A DNA stretch of 6,541 bases, taken from assembly GCA_016934695.1 (NCBI GenBank), contig JAFGSH010000191.1, positions 1 through 6,541 of the forward strand. The letters are read 5' to 3'. The stretch is from Deltaproteobacteria bacterium. Lineage in GTDB: Bacteria > Desulfobacterota > Syntrophia > Syntrophales > UBA2210. A model generated the notes under the pieces. That model made no database searches. It was not told the DNA's origin and saw only the letters and a program-made list of their open reading frames with translations. Positions 1 to 5,950 of this stretch are shown piece after piece (the stretch's first letter is position 1; every line of letters starts with the position of its first letter). The position numbers and the translations under genes are program-made.

Positions 1-606
1 CTCTTCCGAGAGGGTAACCTCGTCGTCCCTGTTGATAACAATGATTTTGAAGGGTTTGAACAGATCATTCGACTGCTTATCGGGCGGATAGAAGGCAATC
101 TCTATATCGAAGTGCTTGTTCAGTTCCACACCGAGCCCCCCGCCTTCCTTGAGAAAGAAGATCGAGTCGTTATTCGGGTTGTTCACGTGATTGAGTATGA
201 TACCCCGCGAATATCTCAACCCGTCGATCGCAATGTATTTGAAGGACGTGTTGTTCCACTCCGGGCTCAGATAGGCCTGATAAAAGGAATTCCTCGGACT
301 TTTACAATACGTGTACCCGGGACTCGCAACGTGTGCGGGAGCGGAAGGGGTTGACTTCTTCAATGGTTCCCGGGTAGGGGATTTTTTGTGTGAGACGGTA
401 TCGGTCTTCTTGGGGGGCGGTGCTGCGGACTCTTTGGGTGGAGGGGTGGTCTCTTCTCCTTTTGAGGCCGAGCCCGCCGTCATTTTTTCCTGTAGTTGCT
501 TGGCCTTTTCAGAAACGGTTTTGAGGGCGCTTTCGGTCGCAGCACAACCGATCAACAGAGCGAGAACAAGACAACCAATGACTGCGACAGCTGTTTTCTT
601 CTCCAT
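1..606 (-). CDS. Predicted lipoprotein with Pro/Lys-rich linker and unrecognised C-terminal domain (partial, 3' end outside window)
   Basis: The minus-strand frame is open for 202 codons from the ATG at 604-606 to the window edge, so the C-terminus is missing. Residues 1-20 form a lipoprotein signal peptide: a Lys-rich start, a hydrophobic core, then the lipobox Leu18-Ile-Gly-Cys21. Cys21 is the predicted lipidation site, and Ala at +2 would suit outer-membrane sorting by the Asp rule known from enterobacteria. Residues about 24-45 look helical and charged. Residues 45-95 are a low-complexity Pro/Lys/Ser/Thr linker. From about 97 a folded domain begins, rich in Tyr, Phe, Asn and Ile, with a Gly-rich turn at 155-159. 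I do not recognise this domain. A weak ribosome site (AAGGAAG, 619-625) lies 12 bases from the ATG, and a strong promoter lies at 676-705. It is transcribed divergently from dinB with no evident functional link. Confidence 0.85.
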   Translation of the reverse strand, partial: MEKKTAVAVIGCLVLALLIGCAATESALKTVSEKAKQLQEKMTAGSASKGEETTPPPKESAAPPPKKTDTVSHKKSPTREPLKKSTPSAPAHVASPGYTYCKSPRNSFYQAYLSPEWNNTSFKYIAIDGLRYSRGIILNHVNNPNNDSIFFLKEGGGLGVELNKHFDIEIAFYPPDKQSNDLFKPFKIIVINRDDEVTLSEE

Positions 607-675
607 AACCGTCCAGCACTTCCTTTCGGATCGTTGCATGAATGAGGAGGAATGTGTCCTTTCCGAAACCCATGC

Positions 676-705
676 AGTATAGGAAAAGATATCATTGTGT
701 GTCAA
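676..705 (-). promoter_or_regulatory. Sigma70-type promoter for the lipoprotein gene
   Basis: On the minus strand a perfect -35 box TTGACA (700-705) is followed after 18 bases by TATACT (676-681), which matches 5 of 6 of the -10 consensus. Transcription would start near 669, giving a leader of about 60 nt before the lipoprotein ATG at 606. This is the best match to a housekeeping promoter in the window and suggests strong basal expression. Confidence 0.7.
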
Positions 706-817
706 GATAATTTATTGAAACATAAGGGAAAGATTGGAAGCCGACGAACCGGCCGTTGTACCGACACACAATGGTCAGGGAAAAATGTTTGCCTGAAGAC
801 CTTTTGCCCGCAGGACA

Positions 818-833
818 AACCGTACCGACGGTT
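818..833. promoter_or_regulatory. Perfect 6-bp dyad upstream of dinB, possible operator
   Basis: AACCGT (818-823) and ACGGTT (828-833) are exact inverted repeats separated by ACCG. The similarity extends outwards by two more bases if one bulged A is allowed. It lies 133 bases before the dinB start and just ahead of the weak promoter candidate. A repressor site, possibly for the SOS response, is conceivable. The motif matches no LexA box I can name, and a short dyad like this can occur by chance. Confidence 0.25.
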
Positions 834-859
834 GTATCGATCATATGGAAGAAAAAAGG

Positions 860-887
860 TTGTGTCACCGGTGCTTCTGGGGATAAT
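860..887 (+). promoter_or_regulatory. Weak promoter candidate for dinB
   Basis: TTGTGT (860-865) is followed after 16 bases by GATAAT (882-887). The -10 matches 5 of 6 consensus bases and the -35 only 3 of 6. Transcription would start near 894 and leave a leader of about 70 nt. It is the best plus-strand match I found in the spacer, but it is weak. Confidence 0.2.
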
Positions 888-965
888 GGACATATCTGTC
901 AAGCGGTTCATGAGATGAGCATTCGGGAACAGCGTCATCTTCCAGTGGAACATACGAAGGAACTG

Positions 966-2135
966 ATGGATCGGACGATTTTCCACATAGACATGGACGC
1001 CTTTTACGCGTCCGTCGAAGTCCTGGATAACCCTGACCTGAAAGGCCGGTGCGTCATCGTCGGAGGACAGACCGGGCGGGGTGTCGTATCCGCCGCGAGC
1101 TACGAAGCCCGCCGATTCGGAGTCCACTCGGCCATGCCGATATTCCAGGCACGGAAACGGTGCCCCGATGCGGTCTTTCTCCCCCCCCGGATGTCGCGTT
1201 ACCGGGCGGTGTCGGCGCTCATTATGGCCATCCTCCGTGAATTTTCACCCCTGGTCGAACCGATCTCCATTGACGAGGCCTTTGTCGATGTCACGGGCTG
1301 CGAGCGGCTCTTCGGCGGTATCGGGGAGATCGCGCTCAGGATCAAGGAGCGGATCAGAGAAGAGGTCGGATTGACCTGTTCCCTGGGGGGTGCGCCGAAC
1401 AAGTTTCTGGCGAAGATCGCGTCCGACATGGATAAACCGGACGGTCTGACCGTCATCGCGCCGGAAACCGTCGACCGGTTCATCGAATCCCTTCCTGTTG
1501 AGAAGGTTCCCGGTGTCGGGGCAACCACCCATGAGAAGCTCAGGCTGATGGGGGTGAAAACACTCGGCGACGTCAGGCGGTATCCCGAAGACGCACTGGT
1601 CAGGAAGTTCGGCAAATTCGGCCACCGTCTCGCCGATTTTGCCCGTGGGATCGACCGGTCGCCCGTCACCCCGGACGATGAGACGAAATCGGTCAGTGCC
1701 GAGGAGACGCTCCCCGCAGATACCGACGACGGAGAGATTATCAAGCGATACATCCTCGGGCAGGCCGAGCGGGTGGCGCGGGAGCTGCGAAAGGCGGGAG
1801 TCGGGGGGCGGACGGTCACGCTCAAGATCAAGGACGCGGATTTCCGGCAGGTGACCCGGAGCGTGACGATCAACGAGCCGACACAGTCTGCCGACATCAT
1901 TATCAGAGAGGCCCTTCACCTTCTGGGTCGGTACCAGATGACGAAGAAGATCAGGCTCATCGGTGTCGGGGTCTCACATCTCACCACTTCCACGGACCCG
2001 GTCCAGATGGACCTCTTTGAACAAAAGGCTCGAAAGACGTCCCAGCGGCGGAAGCTGGATGAGGCGATCGACGAGATCACCGATCGATTCGGGAAAGATG
2101 CCATCAAACGGGCTACCCTCAAGGAGCGAGAGTAG
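966..2135 (+). CDS. dinB: DNA polymerase IV (Y-family translesion polymerase)
   Basis: This gene encodes a 389-residue Y-family polymerase that copies past damaged template bases at low fidelity. The palm motif HIDMDAF carries Asp9, and SIDEAF carries Asp103 and Glu104; together these are the metal-binding catalytic acidic residues. Tyr14 sits at the steric-gate position that excludes ribonucleotides. The family motif with NKFLAKIASDMDKP lies at 145-158, the thumb helix-hairpin-helix at about 178-204, and the little-finger domain at about 240-340. QMDLF (347-351) fits the sliding-clamp-binding consensus and precedes a conserved-looking tail, so the protein is somewhat longer than the 351-residue E. 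coli enzyme. The ATG at 966 was chosen because HIDMDAF normally lies within the first ten residues and AAGGA (957-961) precedes it by 4 bases. The frame stays open upstream to an ATG at 756, but that part resembles no protein. Gly142 replaces the usual Val/Ile of the family. Confidence 0.96.
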   Translation: MDRTIFHIDMDAFYASVEVLDNPDLKGRCVIVGGQTGRGVVSAASYEARRFGVHSAMPIFQARKRCPDAVFLPPRMSRYRAVSALIMAILREFSPLVEPISIDEAFVDVTGCERLFGGIGEIALRIKERIREEVGLTCSLGGAPNKFLAKIASDMDKPDGLTVIAPETVDRFIESLPVEKVPGVGATTHEKLRLMGVKTLGDVRRYPEDALVRKFGKFGHRLADFARGIDRSPVTPDDETKSVSAEETLPADTDDGEIIKRYILGQAERVARELRKAGVGGRTVTLKIKDADFRQVTRSVTINEPTQSADIIIREALHLLGRYQMTKKIRLIGVGVSHLTTSTDPVQMDLFEQKARKTSQRRKLDEAIDEITDRFGKDAIKRATLKERE

Positions 2136-2150
2136 GCCCCACACATTTTT

Positions 2151-2179
2151 CTGAAACGAATACCCTGGTGTGGTATAGT
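2151..2179 (+). promoter_or_regulatory. Candidate extended -10 promoter for the DUF362 / NapH-NapG-like unit
   Basis: CTGAAA (2151-2156, 4 of 6 matches to the -35 consensus) is followed after 17 bases by TATAGT (2174-2179, 5 of 6). A TG one base before the -10 (2171-2172) makes it an extended -10 promoter. Transcription would start near 2186, about 50 nt before the DUF362 ATG. The surroundings also contain a 6-bp inverted repeat, CCACAC (2139-2144) and GTGTGG (2168-2173), whose right arm abuts the -10. It could be an operator or a chance match. With this promoter the unit would be expressed independently of dinB. Confidence 0.45.
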
Positions 2180-2236
2180 TTGCCTATCCGAAGAAACAGA
2201 TACGAGAATGACCGTCATGGATTCGGGAGGTTTCCC

Positions 2237-3157
2237 ATGAATCGCAGAGACTTTCTCAAAAAGACCTGTATCGTCGGGGTCGGCATGTCGCTCCCCGGTA
2301 CCTTCGATGCGTTCGTCGAAAGCCTGTATGCGGCGGAGTACGCCGATATCGGCGTTGCCCGCGCAGCAAACCCGAAAGAAACAACGTCTGGCGCCGTTAC
2401 GAAGGCGGCCATCGATGCGATCGGCGGGATAGGGCGATTCATATCGAAGGGGGATATCGTCGTCGTCAAGCCGAATATCGGATGGGACGGAACGCCCGAA
2501 CTGGCCTCGAATACGAATCCCGAGGTCGTGGGCAGCGTGGTGAGACTCTGCTACGATGCGGGTGCCAAAACGGTCAAGATTTTTGACAACCCCTGTGTCG
2601 ATCCCCGAAGAAGTTATAAGCAGAGCGGTATCGCGGACGCCGCGTCGGCGGCCGGGGGGGAGGTCAGCTTCATGGATGAGAGAAAGTTCAAGGATGTGAT
2701 GCTCGACGGTCCTTTCCTGAAAAAATGGCCGATCTATACCGATGTTCTTGAGGCGGACAAGGTCATCAATATCCCCATCGCAAAGGTTCACGGTTCTTCC
2801 ACCCTGACCCTGGGGATGAAAAACTGGATGGGGGTCATGGGCGGATGGCGGGGGCGGGTTCATCAGAACCTGCATCAGGGGATCGTCGATATTGCGCAGT
2901 TCATGAAGCCGGCGCTGATCGTCCTGGACGCCATCCGGATACTGACGGCTCACGGCCCGCAGGGGGGGAACCCCCGATACGTCACGGCGATGAATACGGT
3001 CATTGCGGGGACCGACCAGGTGGCCGTCGATGCCTATGGGGCGGAGCTGCTCTTCCGCCTGAAGGGAAGCACCATCAGGCATATACGAATCGGCCATGAA
3101 ACCGGCCTCGGGACGATGGACCTGTCGCAGCTGGTTATCAGAGAGGTCGCTGTATGA
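2237..3157 (+). CDS. Twin-arginine exported DUF362 domain protein
   Basis: This is a 306-residue protein. It begins with a Tat-type motif, MNRRDFLKK, followed by a moderately hydrophobic segment (about 10-30), so export of a folded protein to the periplasm or membrane surface is predicted. The rest matches the DUF362 family: VVVKPNIG at 76-82, the signature NIPIAKVHG at 178-186 leading into GMKNWMGVMGG (193-203), IVLDAI at 228-233, and DQVAVDAYGAE at 260-270. DUF362 has no settled biochemical role. Many relatives carry their own ferredoxin domain, but this one has only isolated cysteines, and the clusters are instead in the neighbouring protein. The ATG at 2237 was chosen because it puts the twin arginines at residues 3-4 and follows GGGAGG (2225-2230) by 6 bases. 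An in-frame ATG at 2168 lacks both. The stop overlaps the next small ORF by ATGA, pointing to coupled translation. Confidence 0.9.
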   Translation: MNRRDFLKKTCIVGVGMSLPGTFDAFVESLYAAEYADIGVARAANPKETTSGAVTKAAIDAIGGIGRFISKGDIVVVKPNIGWDGTPELASNTNPEVVGSVVRLCYDAGAKTVKIFDNPCVDPRRSYKQSGIADAASAAGGEVSFMDERKFKDVMLDGPFLKKWPIYTDVLEADKVINIPIAKVHGSSTLTLGMKNWMGVMGGWRGRVHQNLHQGIVDIAQFMKPALIVLDAIRILTAHGPQGGNPRYVTAMNTVIAGTDQVAVDAYGAELLFRLKGSTIRHIRIGHETGLGTMDLSQLVIREVAV

Positions 3158-3222
3158 TCGGTGCCGTTGCCTGTTGCCCATCCCGGGAACCCGTGACGGC
3201 GATTGAAATCGTGGACCTATGA
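3154..3222 (+). CDS. Candidate 22-residue microprotein or translational coupling ORF
   Basis: ATG at 3154 overlaps the DUF362 stop (ATGA, 3154-3157), and the TGA at 3220-3222 overlaps the ATG of the NapH-NapG-like gene in the same way (ATGA, 3219-3222). The 22-residue product has adjacent cysteines at residues 7-8 and an acidic C-terminal half. A good ribosome site, GAGG (3143-3146), lies 7 bases before the ATG. By contrast, the large gene at 3219 has only a poor site of its own. The simplest reading is that ribosomes pass along the three frames by stop-start reinitiation. Whether the peptide itself has a function cannot be judged. It could also be a chance frame in a short spacer. Confidence 0.4.
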   Translation: MIGAVACCPSREPVTAIEIVDL

Positions 3223-4781
3223 AGACACGGACTGTTCGCACCCTGAGACGACTTTCCCAGGGGATATTCCTGATCCTCTTCCTCTTTTTCTTCATCCAGA
3301 CGGAATCGAAGGGTCTGGATGAACTGGGGTACCCGGTCAGGATCTTCCTCGATTTCGATCCGCTCATCGCCCTTTCAACGCTCCTCTCCGCCCACGCCAT
3401 TGTTGCGGGATTCCTCTTTTCGGTGATCATCATCGTTTTGACCGCCCTTCTGGGGAGGGTCTTCTGCGGGTGGGTCTGTCCCCTGGGGACGCTGCACGAC
3501 GCGGTCGGGTACTTCAACAGGAGGCGATCCGTGCCGGTTCGCACCGGCTGGCATACGCTGAAATACGCCATTCTCTTCTTTATTATCGCCTCCTCTCTCT
3601 TTACAGCCCAGCTGGCCGGTATCATGGACCCGATCAGCCTCCTGATCCGTTCCCTGTCCCTCAGTGTCTACCCTCTCGTCAACTTCTGTGCCCGGGCCTT
3701 TTTCGATGCAATCTACGCACTGGACATACCGGTGATCACCGATGGCTCCGAATGGGTCTATGATCTCCTCAAAAGGGGTGTCCTCTCGTTCAAACAGCCC
3801 TATTTTCTCCAGGGGATTTTTATCGGTGTCCTGTTTGCTCTCATACTGGGGCTGAATCTCTTTGAGCGGCGGTTCTGGTGCCGGTACCTCTGCCCCCTCG
3901 GAGCGCTCCTCGGGATCTGTTCCCGCTATGCCCTCCTGAAACGGTCGGTGAGCGAGGGGTGTACCTCGTGCGGCGTCTGCCGGAAGGTCTGCCCCAGCGG
4001 CGCCGTCGTCGACAGGGAAGGAAGGTGGAGAGGGTCTGAATGCCTGTACTGCATGGATTGTGACGATCTGTGCCCCGAAGGGGCGATTCGTTTCGGATGG
4101 AAGAGGAGAGGGGAGAGGGTGCCTATAGACCTGTCCCGCCGGCATATCTTCGCCTCTCTCGTCGCGGGGATTTCCATCGTTCCGCTCTTGCGTATCGTTC
4201 CACAGCCCCGCGAAGGGTGGTTCCACCCCACCCTGATCAGACCCCCCGGGGCACTCGATGAGATTGAATTTCTCAGGCGATGCGTCCGGTGCGGGGAGTG
4301 TATGAAGGTCTGCATCACGAACGGTCTCCAGCCGACCCTCTTCGAGGCAGGGCTGGAGGGGATCTGGACCCCGCGGCTCGTCCCGAAGATCGGCTACTGC
4401 GAGTTTCGCTGTACCCTCTGCGGTCAGGTATGTCCCACGGGGGCGATAGAAGAACTGACGATTACGGAGAAAGAAAGGGTGAAGATCGGCCTGGCGGTGA
4501 TCGACACGGGGCGGTGTCTCCCCTACGCCTATGATATCCCCTGCGTGGTGTGCGAAGAGGTGTGTCCCACGCCCGAAAAGGCGATATGGCTGGAGACGGT
4601 GAAGATACGGCCGCGCGAGGGGGATGAAACGATTCTGCAATTGCCGCGGGTGGATGCCGAACGGTGTGTGGGCTGCGGCATCTGCGAGGCACGCTGTCCG
4701 GTCCGGTCACACCCCGCGATCTATGTGATCAGTACGAATGAATCCCGGTCGGACGGGAACCAGCTCCTGCTCAATCCCTGA
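3219..4781 (+). CDS. NapH-NapG-like fusion: polytopic membrane protein with six [4Fe-4S] motifs
   Basis: The 520-residue protein reads as NapH fused to NapG, quinol-oxidation proteins of periplasmic nitrate reductase systems. The N-terminal half has hydrophobic segments at about 13-27, 58-78, 113-132 and 196-213, the two NapH-type CxxxCP motifs (Cys83/87 and Cys221/225), and two ferredoxin motifs (Cys248-251-254-258 and Cys275-278-281-285). A further hydrophobic segment at 309-324 is preceded by SRR (306-308), like the Tat signal of NapG. Four more cluster motifs follow: Cys355-358-361-365, Cys394-398-401-405, Cys433-442-445-449 and Cys483-486-489-493. By the positive-inside rule, the first two clusters face the cytoplasm and the last four the periplasm. 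That would make one chain carrying electrons from the quinone pool outwards. No nitrate reductase gene is visible, and the partner is most likely the DUF362 protein upstream. The start at 3219 has a poor ribosome site and is ATGA-coupled to the small ORF. Confidence 0.88.
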   Translation: MKTRTVRTLRRLSQGIFLILFLFFFIQTESKGLDELGYPVRIFLDFDPLIALSTLLSAHAIVAGFLFSVIIIVLTALLGRVFCGWVCPLGTLHDAVGYFNRRRSVPVRTGWHTLKYAILFFIIASSLFTAQLAGIMDPISLLIRSLSLSVYPLVNFCARAFFDAIYALDIPVITDGSEWVYDLLKRGVLSFKQPYFLQGIFIGVLFALILGLNLFERRFWCRYLCPLGALLGICSRYALLKRSVSEGCTSCGVCRKVCPSGAVVDREGRWRGSECLYCMDCDDLCPEGAIRFGWKRRGERVPIDLSRRHIFASLVAGISIVPLLRIVPQPREGWFHPTLIRPPGALDEIEFLRRCVRCGECMKVCITNGLQPTLFEAGLEGIWTPRLVPKIGYCEFRCTLCGQVCPTGAIEELTITEKERVKIGLAVIDTGRCLPYAYDIPCVVCEEVCPTPEKAIWLETVKIRPREGDETILQLPRVDAERCVGCGICEARCPVRSHPAIYVISTNESRSDGNQLLLNP

Positions 4782-4816
4782 TCCCGGGAAAATTCCCGGC
4801 CGGAAAAGAGGGATCA
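4779..4816. terminator. Nested palindromes between convergent genes, possible bidirectional terminator
   Basis: The inner repeat CCGGGAA (4784-4790), AA, TTCCCGG (4793-4799) is a perfect 7-bp stem with a 2-base centre. The outer repeat TGATCCC (4779-4785) and GGGATCA (4810-4816) is also perfect, and its ends are the TGA stop codons of the two converging genes. The two stems share two bases, so they compete. Neither strand has a T-run directly after the stem, so this is not a classical intrinsic terminator, but its position suits transcript-end formation for both genes. Confidence 0.4.
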
Positions 4817-5083
4817 GCGTTCCCCGTCGAGTGCCCCCAGTCGTGGGTCATCTTTTTGGAGGATGGTGCAGGACTGCATTGATTCGTCAAAGACGATCAG
4901 TGCCCTGCCCGTTTCGATCTGCCGTCTGACCTGCTCGATCTTCCGCGTGAAGGGGACATCCGTTGTCCCGTAGTCGGTCCCCTCACGCGTCACGAACTCT
5001 TCGATGACCGCCTCCAGGATCTCAGGGGATAAGCGGTCATAGGGTACCCGCACAACCCCCTTATTGTCTCGCAGTTGATTCAT
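4814..5083 (-). CDS. YheU family protein (UPF0270)
   Basis: This 89-residue protein matches the YheU/UPF0270 family of small proteins with no established function. The core reads VPYDRLSPEILEAVIEEF (13-30) followed by VTREGTDYG (31-39), the family signature, then a charged helix with KIEQVRRQIETG (48-59) and a final strand, ALIVFDESMQSCTI (61-74), corresponding to the family's GEAVLVWSE segment. It is longer than the 72-residue E. coli protein through about 10 extra N-terminal residues and a short charged tail. No signal peptide or membrane segment is seen, so it should be cytoplasmic. The ATG at 5081-5083 is the only early start. AAGGA lies close to it, with 2-3 bases of spacing. The gene follows the SH3 gene on the same strand after 76 bp with no clear promoter between, so co-transcription is possible. 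It converges on the NapH-NapG-like gene. Confidence 0.88.
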   Translation of the reverse strand: MNQLRDNKGVVRVPYDRLSPEILEAVIEEFVTREGTDYGTTDVPFTRKIEQVRRQIETGRALIVFDESMQSCTILQKDDPRLGALDGER

Positions 5084-5159
5084 CGTCCTTGTCTTTACCG
5101 GTGCGCCACCGACGGATTATCGTTCGACCCATATGCGCCGGGATGTTCTCCCTCCGTGG

Positions 5160-5852
5160 CTATCCTTCGGCGGGGATCGTCTTTGGAGCGGACTCAGGAC
5201 TGGTGAATTTCTTCATTACCCACCCGAAGTCTCCGGTCGGCAGCTTGACGAACAGCCATTGCGGCGCGGTCCCGTGGATTTCCAGGATTGTTCCCTGGGG
5301 CACCTGGAAGGTGATTTCGTTGTTTACGCCGGGGCCCGATCGCACATTCAACATGGGAGGTACCACGGCAACCTCGTCGACAGCCGGCGCGGCGGATTGA
5401 TAGTCCACGGGCGGCTTGGAGGACTTATACGGGGGCTCCACGACGACATATCCCTGAGGGACTCTTTTGTAGTAGGCATCACCGTAGTAGAAATACTGGA
5501 CGCCGCCGGCCCAGAATGAGACGTGCCCGGCGGGCAGCTCCACGATAACGCCCCCGACGGGAGGCGGCGCTACGACGTACCGGTTCTCGATGTGCCGGTA
5601 GTATCTCCCCTGGTGATAGTAATACTCAAGACCCGCGATGGTCAGGAGGGCAAACCCCAGGGGGAGGAGAGGACTGACGTGATGATGCCGTACCACAGTC
5701 CGCGGATGATGACGGGGCGGGGCAGGGCGCGGCGGATGGTGCCGTGGCGCGGCAAAAGCGAGCGTATCGGGCAGGAGAACGGTGCATGCGAAAAGGACTG
5801 CGAGGCTCGCCGCACAAAACCTGCGGATATATCGTGAATGTGTTTTCATCAT
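5160..5852 (-). CDS. Secreted His-rich / Tyr-rich protein with C-terminal bacterial SH3 domain
   Basis: This is a 230-residue exported protein. Residues 1-34 form a Sec signal peptide: basic start, hydrophobic core 14-27, likely cleavage after Ala34 in LAFA-A. Residues 36-58 are rich in His, Pro and Arg. A hydrophobic stretch at 61-75 could be a membrane segment or an interaction helix. Residues 76-140 are Tyr/Gly-rich with repeated YYY, YYR, YFYYG and AYYKR patterns, resembling DUF6515-type envelope proteins. Residues about 163-216 form a bacterial SH3 domain (LNVRSGPG at 168-175, GWVMKKF at 210-216), a fold known to bind peptidoglycan or peptides. A role at the periplasmic face of the envelope is inferred; the exact function is unknown. 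The start at 5852 was chosen because AGGGGG lies 6 bases upstream and the signal peptide starts there. An in-frame ATG at 5939 would add 29 residues ahead of the signal. A TATAGT at 5881-5886 (minus) may be its -10, but no good -35 is seen. Confidence 0.85.
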   Translation of the reverse strand: MMKTHSRYIRRFCAASLAVLFACTVLLPDTLAFAAPRHHPPRPAPPRHHPRTVVRHHHVSPLLPLGFALLTIAGLEYYYHQGRYYRHIENRYVVAPPPVGGVIVELPAGHVSFWAGGVQYFYYGDAYYKRVPQGYVVVEPPYKSSKPPVDYQSAAPAVDEVAVVPPMLNVRSGPGVNNEITFQVPQGTILEIHGTAPQWLFVKLPTGDFGWVMKKFTSPESAPKTIPAEG

Positions 5853-5929
5853 CTCATACCCCCTTTTTTTGTTGATATCTACTATAGTCGTCCTCACGTT
5901 CCGAAGGGTTACACAAAAAGTGAGAGGTT

Positions 5930-5950
5930 TTCGAAGCATTCTTCGAATGC
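5930..5950. repeat. Overlapping inverted repeats in the divergent spacer
   Basis: TTCGAAG (5930-5936) and CTTCGAA (5941-5947) form a perfect 7-bp inverted repeat around CATT. A second perfect repeat, GCATTC (5936-5941) and GAATGC (5945-5950), overlaps it in a shifted register around TTC. The block lies about 45 bases upstream of the possible -10 of the SH3 gene and about 170 bases before the ferredoxin gene. It could be a regulator site or a hairpin. No T-run follows, so a terminator is unlikely. Confidence 0.45.

Larger units (their letters stand above)
607..965. other. Divergent intergenic region between the lipoprotein gene and dinB
   Basis: This 359-bp stretch holds no convincing gene. 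Open frames that cross it have no recognisable protein features, and extending dinB upstream would add about 70 unlikely residues. It contains a strong minus-strand promoter at 676-705, a perfect 6-bp dyad at 818-833, and only a weak plus-strand promoter candidate near 860-887. I found no E. coli-type LexA box (CTGT-N8-ACAG) or Bacillus-type box (GAAC-N4-GTTC) for dinB. Confidence 0.6.

Noticed and set aside
311..682. Plus-strand open frame opposite the lipoprotein gene
   Set aside because: The minus strand shows a signal peptide, lipobox and strong promoter; the plus frame has no supporting features and runs over the promoter.
896..932. CTGT and ACAG half-sites ahead of dinB as a LexA box
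   Set aside because: They are about 29 bases apart rather than 8, so they do not form an SOS box.
756..965. N-terminal extension of dinB
   Set aside because: The in-frame ATG at 756 would place the catalytic HIDMDAF motif at about residue 77, whereas the family has it near residue 8. The ATG at 966 also has its own ribosome site.
2139..2173. Inverted repeat CCACAC / GTGTGG as a dinB terminator
   Set aside because: The stem is only 6 bp with a 23-base loop and no T-run after it; the right arm overlaps a promoter candidate, so a terminator call is not supported.
2168..2236. Earlier start for the DUF362 protein
   Set aside because: It would bury the twin-arginine motif at residues 26-27, overlap the candidate -10 box, and lacks the good ribosome site seen before 2237.
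1916..3625. Long minus-strand open frame (569 codons) antisense to dinB, DUF362 and the fusion gene
   Set aside because: It lies opposite three well-supported genes, has no recognisable domain, and its Arg/Pro/Asp-rich composition is typical of antisense frames in GC-rich DNA.
3375..4640. Long minus-strand open frame (421 codons) antisense to the NapH-NapG-like gene
   Set aside because: The plus strand carries ordered cysteine motifs and membrane segments; the antisense product is low-complexity with no family signature and no ribosome site that I noticed.
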